Source: Emiliania huxleyi CCMP1516
Taxonomy: Eukaryota; Haptophyta; Isochrysidales; Noelaerhabdaceae
Reading direction: 5' to 3'
NCBI RefSeq assembly: GCF_000372725.1
Contig: NW_005200507.1
Span: 815,532 to 879,531 of the forward strand
Length of the DNA stretch: 64,000 bases
This document shows, piece after piece, positions 1 through 9,829 of this stretch (position 1 is its first letter; each line of letters opens with the position of its first letter). Under the pieces are notes generated by a model that was not told where the DNA came from, made no database searches, and worked only from the letters and a program-made list of their open reading frames with translations. The translations under genes and the position numbers were made by a program.

Positions 1-359
1 GCGCGCTCTGCCCGCGACGCGCGGGAGCCACGCCGCTTGCGCCGCGCCGCCGGGTCGGCCGCGGCGCGGCGCGCGTACCAGTCGCGGTTGAGGGCGCGAC
101 GTGATGCGGCCGGGCGAGAGGGCAAGGCGGAGGTGGCTGAGAACAGGACGAGCAGAAGCAAAGAGTGCCTCAACACGAAGCGCACGGCCATGTGTTTCTC
201 GGGTGGGATAGAAGATTTCTTTTTTATCTTAAAGAAAAGAAACAACAGCGCGAGAGAAAGGCGCCTACTCGCGCGGACGCCCCTCACGTAAACGCACAAC
301 CCCGGGCCCCGAAATCGCACAACAAAAACAACCCCGCCCCTCTTTCTCACGGGTTTAGA

Positions 360-1185
360 ATGCTCCTCATCCCCTCCCGCGCCTCCTCGCCTCGGATGAT
401 GGCCGCGCCCGACCTGCGCCTGCCCGACTCCGAGTGGCGCGCGCGGCTCTCCGCGCGCGAGTACGAGGTTCTGCGGCGCGAGGGCACCGAGCCAGCCTGG
501 TCGCACGAGTTCAACGCGCTCGAGGAGGAGGGCGTCTTCACCTGCGCGGCGTGCGCGACGCCCCTCTTCCGCAGCCAAGAGAAGTTCGACTCGGGCTCGG
601 GCTGGCCCTCGTTTTGGGCGCCGGCTGGCGACGACGCCGTCATTACGAGCGTCGACTTCAAGCTGGGCCTGCCCCGCACGGAGGTGCGCTGCGCCGCGTG
701 CGACGGGCACCTCGGCCACGTCTTCTCCGACGGCCCGCGCCCGACGGGGCGGCGGTACTGCATGAATGGCGTGGCGATGCGCTTCTCGGCCGCCGCCGCG
801 GCGCCAGAGCTGGCGGCGGCGGCGGCCGAGGCGGCCGAGGGCTCCGCATCCTCGCGCGCCAGCCTCGCCGCGGTGCTTCCGGAGCTCGTCCTCGCGTCGC
901 TCCTCGTCGCGGGCGAGCTGGTGCGCTTCGGCCTCTCCTCGGGCGGGCTGACGCCGCCGCAAGCCGCGTGGGCCGCCTCTGCGACCAGAGCGCTGCCGCC
1001 CGGCGGCGGCCCGGTGGGGGCGGTGCTGCTGGTCGCCGGCTGCGCCGCGCTCGCCGACAAGGTCTCGCTGCTGCGCGGCGAGGGGCCGGCCGGGGCGGCG
1101 GCCGCGGGCGAGGAGACGGCGGCGAGCGAGGGAAAGGGCCGGAGTACGCCGCCGCAGATGTGTGCAGCCGAGCCGGGAGGTGGCG

Positions 1186-1219
<34 letters not shown>

Positions 1220-1583
1220 GTTTGACTTTGCGAGGCTGGGCGACGCGTTTGAGGGCGCCAGGGTTCTCGAGATGCGCAAGCGGGGCAGCGCCGAGGGGCA
1301 GCGGCGGCGGCTCGCGACGCCGCGGCAGGTGCTGGCGAACGCGGTCGAGAGCGGGCCTCAGGGCGCGCGCGCCCCACACTAGCGCGGCGCCTCGGCGTGC
1401 GCTGCTCCACTGCGCGTGCCCCCGGCCCACACGCCGCCCGCGCCGCCCGCGTCAGGCGCGCTCATCCTGCTCTTCCTACTGCTCACGCTGGCCGACGTGG
1501 CCTTCAACTTGAGCCGGCAGTTCGTCTGCGTCTTCGCGGAGCTCTGCGAGCCCGCGCAGCTGGAGCTGCCACCGACGCCGTAA
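360..1583 (+). CDS. msrB: Methionine-R-sulfoxide reductase (MsrB) with C-terminal membrane extension
   Basis: MsrB reduces methionine-R-sulfoxide in proteins. The catalytic domain lies at about residues 13-145 from the ATG at 360 (alternative ATGs at 396 and 399). It carries GSGWPSF, two zinc-type CAAC pairs, and the catalytic Cys in RYCMN (about residue 134). Most family members stop soon after this. Here a further roughly 240 residues follow: an Ala-rich stretch, two hydrophobic segments (about nt 877-930 and 1012-1060), a poly-Gly run, and a basic tail. The open frame ends at 1382. A 54-bp GT-AG intron at 1329-1382 keeps frame and adds an exon ending at TAA 1581-1583, which carries a third hydrophobic segment (LILLFLLLTLADVAFNL). 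Spliced length would be 389 aa. The family call is firm; the intron and membrane tail are inferred. Confidence 0.85.
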
Positions 1584-1709
1584 ACACAGTGATTCCTGTG
1601 AAGTTTTCGATGTATCACAGTAGGGGGTGTTGTCGCCGAAAAAGGAAAGAAAGAAAGAAAGAAAACGCACGCGCTGCGCGGTCGTGGGGAGGTCTCTTTG
1701 CTCCTCCCC
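1584..1709 (+). promoter_or_regulatory. Short upstream region of the O-methyltransferase
   Basis: Only about 126 bp separate the upstream stop from the next ATG. The stretch holds a GAAA-repeat purine tract (about 1642-1664). Similar GAAA-rich tracts, read in the gene's direction, occur upstream of several other genes here. It may be a core promoter or 5' leader element; this is inference. Confidence 0.3.
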
Positions 1710-3354
1710 ATGAGCATGCTCACCGCCCTGCTTCTCCCGGCCGCCTCCTACGTCCTTCAGCGCGCAGGCCCGCCGCTCCTGCGGTCCCCCCCCGTCCGGG
1801 GTTTTGCGGCGGCGCGCGGTGCTCGGCCGGCGATGGCCGAGGCTGCAGAGGAGAAGCGGGCGACAGCCGACGTCATTCCGGGGATGGTGGCGATGGAGGC
1901 GTCTCCGGCCACCGTGCGCGCGCCCGGCTGCCCGTCGTGCGAGGTGGAGTGGGTCGCCAAGTCCAAGGACGTCGAGGGGACCGAGGCGGAGCGGCTGGCG
2001 GCGCTACGCGGCTCCGACATGGCGGCCTACATCGGTGAGATCTGGGAGTACGGGCAGCACATGAACGACACGCAGCGGCAGGAGCTGGCGCTGACGCCCG
2101 ACATGGAGTGCCGCCGCTTCGTCATCGACGCCTCCACGCCGCCGACGCCGCTGATGGAGGCGGTCTACAACGCGACGATGGTGCGCGTGCCGTACGAGCA
2201 GGCCTGCTACGTCTGCGGGCCGGAGCAGGCGATGCTGCTGCGCACGCTGGTGGCGATCGCGCGGCCGCGGCAGGCGCTCGACATCGGCTGCTTCACCGGC
2301 TACGCCTCCTCCGCCATCGTCGACGCGCTGCCTCGCTCCGCGCAGCTGACTTGCCTCGAGGTTGAGCCGACATGGACCGGGCTCGCGTCAGAGCTGCTCG
2401 AGGGGAGGGCGGCGAGCTTCGAGACGGGGCCGGCGATCGAGACGCTGCGCCGGTTCGAGGAGGAGGGCCGCCGCTTCGACTTCGTCTCGCTCGACGCCGA
2501 CAAGCCGATGCACGGGGAGTACTACAACGCGTCGCTGCGCCTGCTGCGGCCTGGCGGCGTGCTGGTCATGTTCGGCATGCTTCTCTTCCCGACGGTGGAG
2601 GACCAGCAGGCGATGGAGGCGCTGCACGAGGTGCTGCCAAACGACACGTGCGCCCTCCCCCGCCCGCCCCTCTCCCGCCCCCGCACTCAGCCCACCCTCC
2701 CACCCCCGCCCCCCTCGCCCCTCCCGCTGCGTGCAGGCGCGTCTCGACGGCGCAGCTGCCCGTCGGGTGCGGCATCCAGCTGATCGTCAAGACGGAGGAG
2801 GTGGACCCCGCCGCCCCGCCACTGCACTACGCCTCGCAGCGGGCCGACGGGTCCGTCGGCGGCCTCGCCTCCCAGCCTCCTGCCGATGGCGACGCGGCGC
2901 AGCTCGAGCGGACGAGGCGCGTGATCCTGCAGCTGAGAGAGCCGAGAGGGCCGAGAGGACCGAAAGCGCAGCTCGAGCGGACGAGGCGTGTGGGGTGGAG
3001 CCGGAGAGCAGAGCCGCGCAGAGAGCGGAGCCCCGCTACGCGCGGAGCCCCTCGGCAGGGAGGAGCCCCTTCTGGCATACCCCCCCCCCCCCCTGTCCTT
3101 CCCCTCTCCCCTCGCCCCTGCAGGTTCGAGCTCGAGTGTCAATTATTAATTAACTTCTGGTTAACCCCTGCAGGTTCGAGCTCGAGCTCGAGCTCGCCGC
3201 CATCGACCGCCTCGTCCAGGCCGACGGCGTGCCGCTCGGAGGCGCCGCCGCCACCGGCCCCGGCACAGAGGCGCTCTCCTCGGCTGGTCTCGTCGCGCTC
3301 GCCGCGGCGCGCCGCCAGGCCGCCGAGCCGCCCGCCGAGGAGGCGCAGCCGTGA
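1710..3354 (+). CDS. SAM-dependent O-methyltransferase (caffeoyl-CoA OMT-like)
   Basis: A class I O-methyltransferase of the CCoAOMT/catechol type. The SAM-binding motif ALDIGCFTGYAS, an acidic residue in LEVEP, and the metal-site-like SLDADK and LRPGGVLVMFGMLLF follow in family order. The first ATG is 1710, and the hydrophobic, basic N-terminus looks like an organelle leader. Exon 1 is 1710-2647. A GTGCGC...GTGCAG intron (2648-2736, 89 bp, phase 2) leads to exon 2, which supplies the typical final strand (QLPVGCGIQLIVK). A last exon starting at 3176 reads FELELELAAIDRLVQADG and ends at TGA 3352-3354. The middle splice sites are uncertain because the putative donor (2897 and 2967) and acceptor (3115 and 3165) sequences are each present twice. 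The substrate cannot be told. Confidence 0.75.
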
Positions 3355-3808
3355 GTGCTGAGGCGCTGCCACGGCGGCGGGACGCGGCCAGGAGGGCGCA
3401 TCGGATCGAGGGCTCCGTTGCGAGCGGAGAGGCTGCCGTGTCAGAGGTCTATAAGCATTGTGGCTCTCCTTTATCGTAGCGAGGACCTGGGTCAGGCTGG
3501 TCTCTCTAGTGAGTAGTGTCGTGCATATTGCCAAAGCCCAATCCCGGTGATTGCAAAGAAAGATAAAGAACGCAAGGCGCTGACAAGGTTCAACGTCATA
3601 CGTCAAGGGATAAGGCCCCAGAAAAAGCAAAACAACTCGCAGTCGGCAGCAGGGTTGTTGCACGAGTATATACCGCAGCTTGTACACTCTGTACCCAGCC
3701 CCTTGGAGTGTGAAGGCTTCGTAGCCCTGCGGTCTACTGAAGATCCGCAGGACTGGAGCGAAAAAAAGCAAGCGAGTGCTCTGTACCCAGATAAACATAC
3801 GGCAATTA
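3355..3808. other. Intergenic, between convergent 3' ends
   Basis: This is 454 bp between the O-methyltransferase stop and the PEX12 stop. It has lower GC than the flanking exons. I see no conserved reading frame; it should hold the 3' UTRs of both genes. Confidence 0.4.
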
Positions 3809-5192
3809 TCACGCGGATGAGAGCGCGGGCGGCTCCTCCGCTGGCGGCGCGGGCGGTGCGCGAGAGGTTTCGTACAAGCGGACGAGAGACGGGAGCGTCG
3901 CCGGAGCGTGCGTGAGAGGGCAGCGCCCGTGGCGCCGCACCGCGCGGGTGATGCACTTTGCGCAAAAGACGTAGCCGGAGGGCGCGGCGGTGGGCTGCTC
4001 CATCGGCGACATGGCGCACTCGCCGCACGCGCCGGGCAGCGGCGGACGCTTGCCCGGCGCGAGCGGGGGCGGGGGCGGCGGCGGCGGCAGGAGCGGCGCG
4101 GCGAGCGGCGGCGCATCGTCTGACTGGTGCAGCCAGCCGAGCAGGCGGTAGCCGAAGGCGGAGAGGAGGAGCAGCTGCCGCGCGTGCTGCAGCGGCAGCT
4201 CGAGCAACCGAGCCCCGATCTCGCGCCGCGAGCCTCGGAACGCGCCTCCGCCTCCGCAGCCTCCGCCGCCGTCCGCCGCGGCGGGCGCCGCGGCGGGCGC
4301 CGCGGCGGGCAGCAGGCGGTAGCGGAGGAGTCGCTCGGCGAGCGAGGCGTGCGGGGAGCGGCGCGAGAGGAAGAGCAGCAGCTGCCTGCGGCGAGGGAGG
4401 AGCAGCCCGCTGAGGACCTCGCGCCGCCAGGCGGCGAGCCGCGTCCTGCGTGAGCGGCGGGCGGCGGGCGGAGGCGCGCCAGAGGTGCAGCACGTCGAGA
4501 CCGGCGCAGACGGCGCGGTACGCGAGCGACAGGGCGCGCCGCCGCCGACCCGCCCCGCCGCCGCTTGGCCCGCCGCCGGCATCTCCGCCGTCGCCGCCGC
4601 CGCCCCTTCCCTCGCCGTCCCGCTCGTCGGCGAGTGCGTCGGCGGAGAGGAGTGGGTCCAGCTTGGCGCGCAGATAGAGAGGCGCCACCTGAGAGGCGCG
4701 GCGCCTCGCCTTGTCGAGGATCTGACTCGGGCGGGTGGCGGCAGGGAGGAAGGCGCACCAGGACGAGCACCTCGAGCAGCAGCCGGCGAGGGCCTCGCAC
4801 CGCGGCGAACCGATCCGCCAGGGCATCCAACGGAGACCAGCCGGCGCGTCGGGCGCTCCTCACGCCGCCCCGCTGCATGAAGTAAAAGTGCTCCGAGAAG
4901 GAGGCGCCGTGGCGCAGCAACGAGTGCGCCTCAAGTGCGCAGCTGAGCGCAGCAAAAAGCTCCTCGCGCAGCGAATGGACTCGGAGCAGCAGCCAAGGGT
5001 GCCGCTGGGCGGCAACCTGCGGACGGCGGTGGCGGGATCACGGCACGATGAGGAGTTCTCCGGATACACACACACACACACCGCCAGGACGTACTCAAAG
5101 GCGGAGCGCAGGGCCGGCATGAGCCGTTCGTGAGCGAGAACCTCTAGGACGGGCCCGCCGGCGGAGCTGCTGCTGCCGGGAACGGTGGCCAT
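3809..5192 (-). CDS. PEX12: Peroxin-12 (PEX12), peroxisomal RING E3 subunit
   Basis: PEX12 is a membrane RING protein of the PEX2/10/12 ubiquitin-ligase complex, which recycles PEX5 during peroxisomal matrix import. Four exons join in frame to give 384 aa: 5192-5082, 5016-4759, 4688-4480 and 4385-3809. Family landmarks are the N-terminal FEVL-type helix (PVLEVLAHERLMPALRSAF), ASFSEHFYFMQR (cf. SxSENFYGLxR), EVLVLVAPLYLRAKLDPLL, LFLSRRSPHASLAERLLRY, and a C-terminal degenerate RING with SGYVFCAKCI, HGRCPLT and a final LVRLYET. Intron 1 (5081-5017) opens with a GT repeat. Intron 2 (4758-4689) is GT-AG. Intron 3 (4479-4386) needs a GC donor to keep phase and homology. The second and third frames look broken unless spliced this way. 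Confidence 0.88.
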
Positions 5193-5731
5193 GTCTGCGT
5201 CGCCGCTGACAGTTTTCGACCTCGTGCAGGGCCAGTCGTCGTCGGCAGCGTCAGAAGGGCCGGGACTTTGGGTTCGGGCTCCTTGCCGTCAAGGGGCGTT
5301 GTCGCCGTATTGTGTCTTGTGGGCTTGCTCGGAAGCCTCAATTCGCGCACACCTTGCAAGCCACGAGTGCGCGAGTGCGTGTTTAGGCCACTCAAGCAGG
5401 CGACGCCGAGCACGGAGCACCGCACGCAACGCATCTCGCTGGGGCGCCACCTATCGCCCCGACTGATTGGCAGCATCAACGCCGACCCCATGACGGTCCA
5501 CCAACCCCATGAGACAGGCAGTTGCGCCCTGATCTCGGTCCAAGACGGCCAACGCCGTGTCCGGCACCTGCTCCGCTGCCAGCGCGGCTTCACGGGGATG
5601 CCCCCCCCGGACACGTGCTGATGTGTTGGTCGTTTGTGGTTCCCAGAAGACTACTCTAGTGAGATTTGCAGAGAGAACGCGATGTGTGATGCGTGATATA
5701 TCATCAGACGCGGCCGGAGACAGCCCCAACA
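5193..5731. promoter_or_regulatory. Divergent upstream region, PEX12 and monooxygenase
   Basis: This 539-bp gap lies between two divergent start codons. Open frames exist on both strands, but none resembles a known family and none has a clear splice partner. It probably holds both promoters; no specific motif is recognised. Confidence 0.4.
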
Positions 5732-7570
5732 ATGGGCTACTCACTCGAAAGCGACGACAGCAAGTGCTCGACCTACGTGCACGTCAAGAAGGTGGCCGTC
5801 ATCGGCGCAGGCGTGGCCGGACTTCAACTGGCTGAGCGCCTCGGCAAGAAGTCGGGTCTCGAGGTGTCTCGAGCCACTGCGCACACGACGCCACGCATAC
5901 CCACTCGTGCTGAGCTCACCCAGTGCCATCGGTGCGGCTGGGCGCGGCGCAGTCACTGTGACCGGCCTCGCGTGCGGCGCCAGGTGACCATCTTCGAGAA
6001 GACGAACAAGGTGGGTGGTGTGTGGTCCGCCAACTACGCAGACTTCGGCCTGCAGGTGCCGAAGGAGCTCTACGAGTTCCCGGCCTTCCCGTACCCAGAG
6101 GGCAAGTCGTGGGACAAGTTCCCCAAGGGCGCCCAGGTGCAGGAGTACATCGAAGCCTTCGCCGAGCACGCTGGGCTCCGACAGCTGATCCGGTTCGACA
6201 CCTCCGTCCTCTCGCTGCAGAAGCGCGAGCGCGGCTGGCTCGTCACCCACGCGCCCAACGGCCAGGGAACGGAGGGTGTCCAAGAGCCGTTCGACTTCGT
6301 CGTGGTCGCGACCGGCATGTACGGCGGCGCCTCGCCGCACATCCCGTCGGCGCCGGGCAAGGAGGAGTTCGAGGGCGCGCTGCTGCACTCGTTCCACTTC
6401 CGCGAGCGCGAGCAGGCGCGCGGCAAGCGCGTGGTCGTCGTGGGCGGCGGCAAGTCAGCCGTCGACTGCGCGGTGGCCGCGGTCAAGGGCGGTGCCGAGG
6501 AGGTGACGCTCCTCTTCCGCGCGGCGCACTGGCCGGTGCCGCGCTACATCCTCAACCTGATCCCGTTCAAGTTCGCCACGTACTCGCGCTTCGGCCACGC
6601 GCTGCTGCCGACGCACCACGACGTGAGCAGCCTCGTGTGGTGGCTGCACGCGCTGTTCACGCCGCTCAAGTGGCTCGTCTGGCGGCTCGTCGAGATTATC
6701 TTTCGCCTGCAGTTCCAGATCCCCAAGGAGATGCTCCCGCGCTCGCGCATCGAGATTGACGTCTTCACGGGCGGCCAAATCCTGACGTATGAGGCGCGCG
6801 ACCTGATCAACGCGGGGAAGCTCAAGATCTGCCGCGACGCGATCGCGCGGTACACGCCCGCCGGTGTCGCGCTCAAGCAGGGCGCGCCGATCAGCTGCGA
6901 CATGGTTGTGTACGGCACAGGCTTCACGAAGACGTACAACTACCTCGAGCCGTGCGTGCGCGATGCGCTGCAGCTCCAGCGCGACGGGCTGTACCTCTAC
7001 CGGTCGGTGCTGCCGGTCGGTGTGCCGGACATCGCCTTCCTCGGCGCGGAGGTCTCGACGTTCAACAACATCCTCACGCACGGTCTGCAGGCCGCGTGGC
7101 TCTCGAGCGTGCTCGGCGGCGAGGTCACATCTCCCCACCTCTCCCCACCTCTCCCCACCTCTCCCCACCTCTTCCCACCTCTCCCCACCTCTCCCCACCT
7201 CTCCCCACCCCTCCCCACCCCTCCCCACCAGGTGAAGCTGCCCTCAGCATCGGAGATGCAGCGCTCGGTCGAGCAGGAGATGCACTGGAAGCGCACGTGG
7301 ATGCCGTCGACCTCGGCGCGCGCGGCGATCCAGCAGTTGCACATGCCCAAGTACCACGACAAGCTCGTCGAGGACATGGGCTTCGGCGCGTGCCGCAAGA
7401 GCAACCCGCTCTTCGAGGTGTTCGTCCCGTACACGGCGCGCGACTACCGCCCGATCTTCGGCCTCGCGGACACCACCAAGAGCTCCAACTGGATGCGCCT
7501 CAAGGAGACGCTCGCCGTGATCCTCGCTCTCCTCCTCTTCTCGCCGCTCATGCTCTCGGGCAGAAAGTAG
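5732..7570 (+). CDS. Flavin-containing monooxygenase (FMO-like), C-terminal membrane anchor
   Basis: A class B flavoprotein monooxygenase. The FAD Rossmann motif is VAVIGAGVAGLQLAERL. This is followed by FEKTNKVGGVW, an FxGxxxHS-type segment (EGALLHSFHFR), and the NADPH-site motif VVVVGGGKSAVDCA. YGTGF precedes the final third, and the C-terminus is a hydrophobic helix (LAVILALLLFSPLML). Exons are 5732-5863, 5984-7123 and 7232-7570, spliced to 536 aa. Both introns are multiples of three without stops, so the genomic frame reads straight through; family similarity shows they are introns. Intron 2 is almost wholly 10-bp CTCCCCACCT repeats. Substrates in this family include amines, sulfides and ketones and cannot be predicted here. 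Confidence 0.85.
   Translation: MGYSLESDDSKCSTYVHVKKVAVIGAGVAGLQLAERLGKKSGLEVSRATAHTTPRIPTRAELTQCHRCGWARRSHCDRPRVRRQVTIFEKTNKVGGVWSANYADFGLQVPKELYEFPAFPYPEGKSWDKFPKGAQVQEYIEAFAEHAGLRQLIRFDTSVLSLQKRERGWLVTHAPNGQGTEGVQEPFDFVVVATGMYGGASPHIPSAPGKEEFEGALLHSFHFREREQARGKRVVVVGGGKSAVDCAVAAVKGGAEEVTLLFRAAHWPVPRYILNLIPFKFATYSRFGHALLPTHHDVSSLVWWLHALFTPLKWLVWRLVEIIFRLQFQIPKEMLPRSRIEIDVFTGGQILTYEARDLINAGKLKICRDAIARYTPAGVALKQGAPISCDMVVYGTGFTKTYNYLEPCVRDALQLQRDGLYLYRSVLPVGVPDIAFLGAEVSTFNNILTHGLQAAWLSSVLGGEVTSPHLSPPLPTSPHLFPPLPTSPHLSPPLPTPPHQVKLPSASEMQRSVEQEMHWKRTWMPSTSARAAIQQLHMPKYHDKLVEDMGFGACRKSNPLFEVFVPYTARDYRPIFGLADTTKSSNWMRLKETLAVILALLLFSPLMLSGRK
7124..7231 (+). repeat. Intron made of 10-bp CTCCCCACCT repeats
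   Basis: About ten tandem copies of CTCCCCACCT/CTCCCCACCC fill this GT-AG intron of the monooxygenase gene. Length is 108 bp (36 codons), with no stop in the host frame. Retention would therefore insert a Pro/Ser/His-rich segment rather than truncate the protein. Confidence 0.8.
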
Positions 7571-8050
7571 ACGCCGAGTCCCGCGCCGAGCAGCGTCCAG
7601 CAAGCACTGCCAAACTGGCAGCAGGGCCAGCGCGCCAGCTGGGCGCAGCACGCGGGCGGAGGGGCGATCTAGGGGGCGATCTCCACAGAGGTGGGTGTTC
7701 TGGGGGTTGGCACACACACTCACACACTGGTGTTGCCCCTTCCTAGACCGGTAGACGGCTCGAGGCAAAGCGGAATTTCACGGGGACACACACGCTTGCA
7801 AAGTCCAAAGAGAAAACTTTTGTGAAAACGGGGTTTTACCGCACCGCGAGGGTGCACTCTATTTCACGAGAGCGGTGTGAACGAGAACGAAATCAAACTG
7901 TCCTCTAGCTCTACACGCCTAAAACACATAATGCTCTTCGTCCGATCTCGTCTGATGAATACGTAGTGTCTCTCTCTCTCTTCTTCTCTCTGTCTGTGGC
8001 TGTATTCGTGTCCAGGATTCCTACTTGTGCACATTCCCCCCTTATGTGTG
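7571..8050. other. Intergenic, no gene seen
   Basis: This is 480 bp between the monooxygenase and ankyrin-protein 3' ends, with pyrimidine-rich CTCT tracts near 7970-7995. Nothing coding is recognised. Confidence 0.4.
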
Positions 8051-8716
8051 TCACGTAGGCTGAGACTGTGGACCGCCACCGGCCAGCGCCTCGAGCCGCC
8101 GCGCAAGCGGCCCGTGGTCACACTCCCGCGCGGCTTGAAGCGGCGTGCGGCCGTCCAGACTGAGCACGCGCACCGTGTCGCACGCGGCGGTGATGAGCGC
8201 CCGCGCGGCGTTCTCGCACCCTCGTTCGCAAGCGACGTGCAGCGCCGTCTTCCCGTCCGACGGGGCCCGCGGGTCTGCGCCGGCAGCAAGCAGCAGCGCT
8301 ACGCCCGCAGCGTTGTCGCGCGACGCGCATTCCGAGAGCGCGGGCCCGAGTGCACTGCGTGGGCAGTAGCACGAAGACAGCAAGTGGCGCAGCGCCGTGT
8401 CGTCGTCCGCGACGGCAGCCGCCTCTCGCAGCGCACGAGTAGCGAGCGCCGCGTCTGCAGGTGACGGCACCTTGTCGTCGCTGACGCAGCGCGCCACTGA
8501 GAGGGCGTAGGTGCCGTCGGCCGGAATGGTCTCGTCGGGATCAGACGGTGGCTGCCGTGCAAAGTTCTTGCCGCTCTCAAAGTCGCACTCGAACTGCAGA
8601 TTGGCCGCGACTGCGTGCTCCGGGAGCACCTCCTGCCAAAAGAGCTGAGGACGGAAGGTGAGCTTCCGGCCAGAGAGCCCGCCGACGCTCCGGCCGAGCA
8701 GAACGGAGGAGGGCAT
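8051..8716 (-). CDS. Ankyrin-repeat protein
   Basis: This single open frame of 221 aa starts at the ATG at 8716. The C-terminal half carries about three ankyrin repeats, with consensus features such as GVALLLAAGADPRAPSDGKT, ALHVACERG and SLDGRTPLQAARECDH. The N-terminal 100 residues contain no recognised domain. Ankyrin repeats mediate protein binding, so partner and function are unknown. A copy of the dispersed AAAATCCCTGTGTGG element lies about 150 bp upstream of the start, as at three other minus-strand genes here. Confidence 0.7.
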   Translation of the reverse strand: MPSSVLLGRSVGGLSGRKLTFRPQLFWQEVLPEHAVAANLQFECDFESGKNFARQPPSDPDETIPADGTYALSVARCVSDDKVPSPADAALATRALREAAAVADDDTALRHLLSSCYCPRSALGPALSECASRDNAAGVALLLAAGADPRAPSDGKTALHVACERGCENAARALITAACDTVRVLSLDGRTPLQAARECDHGPLARRLEALAGGGPQSQPT

Positions 8717-9270
8717 ATATGAGGCGAGGTGGGCGCCAACGTCAGACTGCCCGCGGCCCCAGTGCGCGGCCCGTCAGTCGAGGCTACCGACTGCACTCCA
8801 AGTGCTCCAAGTCAGTCCGAGCAAAAGAATTCTTAGGCCGCTCTCACAGCACAAAAATACGACGGCTAGCGCACCACACCCCTCTTCTTAAAATCCCTGT
8901 GTGTGGGCGGCGTGCCGTCCTCCCATCCCTCCCTTGGATTGTCTGTTTTCTTTCTTTCTTTCTAGCACAAAAATACAGCAAAGAACGATAGAGAGGCCGC
9001 GGATGCGGGCGCGACTCGCCGACCAGGGAGAGCCGGCTCGACCTCCCTGGGAGGGGTGGCGACACGATCCAATGCCGCCGTCGACGCTCTCGGAGGCTGC
9101 GGTACCAGTCGAAGGCGAAGCGGAGTCGAGGCCACAGCCGAGGAAGAGGCATCAAAAACGACTACAGAGGCAGTCTGGTAACGCCCGGAAGGCGAGCAAG
9201 GGACCGGGACGAGCCGAGGGCTCGCCCTGACGGGCGAAGGAAGGGACTCTGGGACCGGAGTCGGGCGGGC
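8717..9270. other. Intergenic with dispersed-repeat fragments
   Basis: The stretch contains a short fragment of the hairpin-repeat family (about 8787-8815) and a copy of the CACACAGGGATTTTAAG element (8862-8966). No gene is seen up to the LTR element. Confidence 0.4.
8862..8966 (-). repeat. Dispersed upstream element, copy 1
   Basis: Read on the minus strand, it begins with a GAAA-repeat tract, continues through GGGAGGGATGGGAGGACGGC and CACACAGGGATTTTAAG, and ends at GCTAGCCGTC. Closely similar copies lie at 16752-16863, 16872-16997 and 54950-55072, with a degenerate one at 37615-37702. Each lies 140-320 bp upstream of a minus-strand start codon and in the same orientation as that gene. Confidence 0.7.
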
Positions 9271-9275
9271 GCACA

Positions 9276-9467
9276 TACTCGATAGCGGTCCCGCCGTAGC
9301 TCGCGCATAGAAGCAGCAAGCTAGGCAGGGGCCGCATCGCGTTCGCTGTATACGTTTTACCCAAAACCGGAACCAAAACACGAATCTCCAATCCAAGAAG
9401 GGATGAAATCCCTTATGGATATAATCGCCAGATTATCTCAGGAACATAGTGTGAATGCCCGGGAACA
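9276..9467 (-). repeat. 3' LTR of the copia-type element
   Basis: 192 bp, one mismatch by eye to the copy at 11182-11373 (A/C within the AATCTCCA-TCCAAG stretch). It is flanked outside by GCACA and inside by a polypurine tract. Confidence 0.9.
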
Positions 9468-9511
9468 GCCCCTCCTGGCCCGAGTGCGGGGCGCGAGAGG
9501 GACAAACAAAT

Positions 9512-9784
9512 TCAGAGGGCATGAAAGTCGTCAAGCTGCTTGATCAGGCCAGTAAAGATGGCCCGCGAGGCAGCCTTCGTGAGCAGGTCGGCGAGCATCA
9601 CGACGCCGGGGAGGTGTTCGACAGAGATAACGCCACGGCTGACGAGATCGCGAAGGAATTCGGCGGCGCGCAAGATGTGCTTGGTCTTCTTGAAGGCAAC
9701 GGGATCGAAGGCCATGCCGACGGCGGATTTGCTGTCGGGCACCCAACGGAGATGGTGGTGGTAATAGGTGTCCAAATGAAGCAA
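9512..9784 (-). pseudogene. Copia pol fragment: C-terminal RNase H
   Basis: About 90 residues with the typical end of copia polyproteins: DSKSAVG, KKTKHI (for the usual xxRTKHI), a predicted RDLVSRGVISVEHLPG segment and LADLLTKA. The segment ends just upstream of the 3' LTR, as expected. There is no ATG at the left edge and no upstream reverse transcriptase, so this is a remnant, or the tail of a fused frame, rather than a complete gene. Confidence 0.85.
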
Positions 9785-9829
9785 ACGGTTTTGACAGTAG
9801 TGCTGGTGATGACCTCAAAGACGACGAGG

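Noticed and set aside
165-359. N-terminal extension of MsrB upstream of 360
   Set aside because: It starts at a non-conserved codon, is basic and low in similarity, and ATG 360 or 396 begins just before the domain.
3139-4920. One 593-codon minus-strand frame as a single gene
   Set aside because: Only parts match PEX12; phase-consistent splicing across three frames explains the family similarity and the long frame does not.
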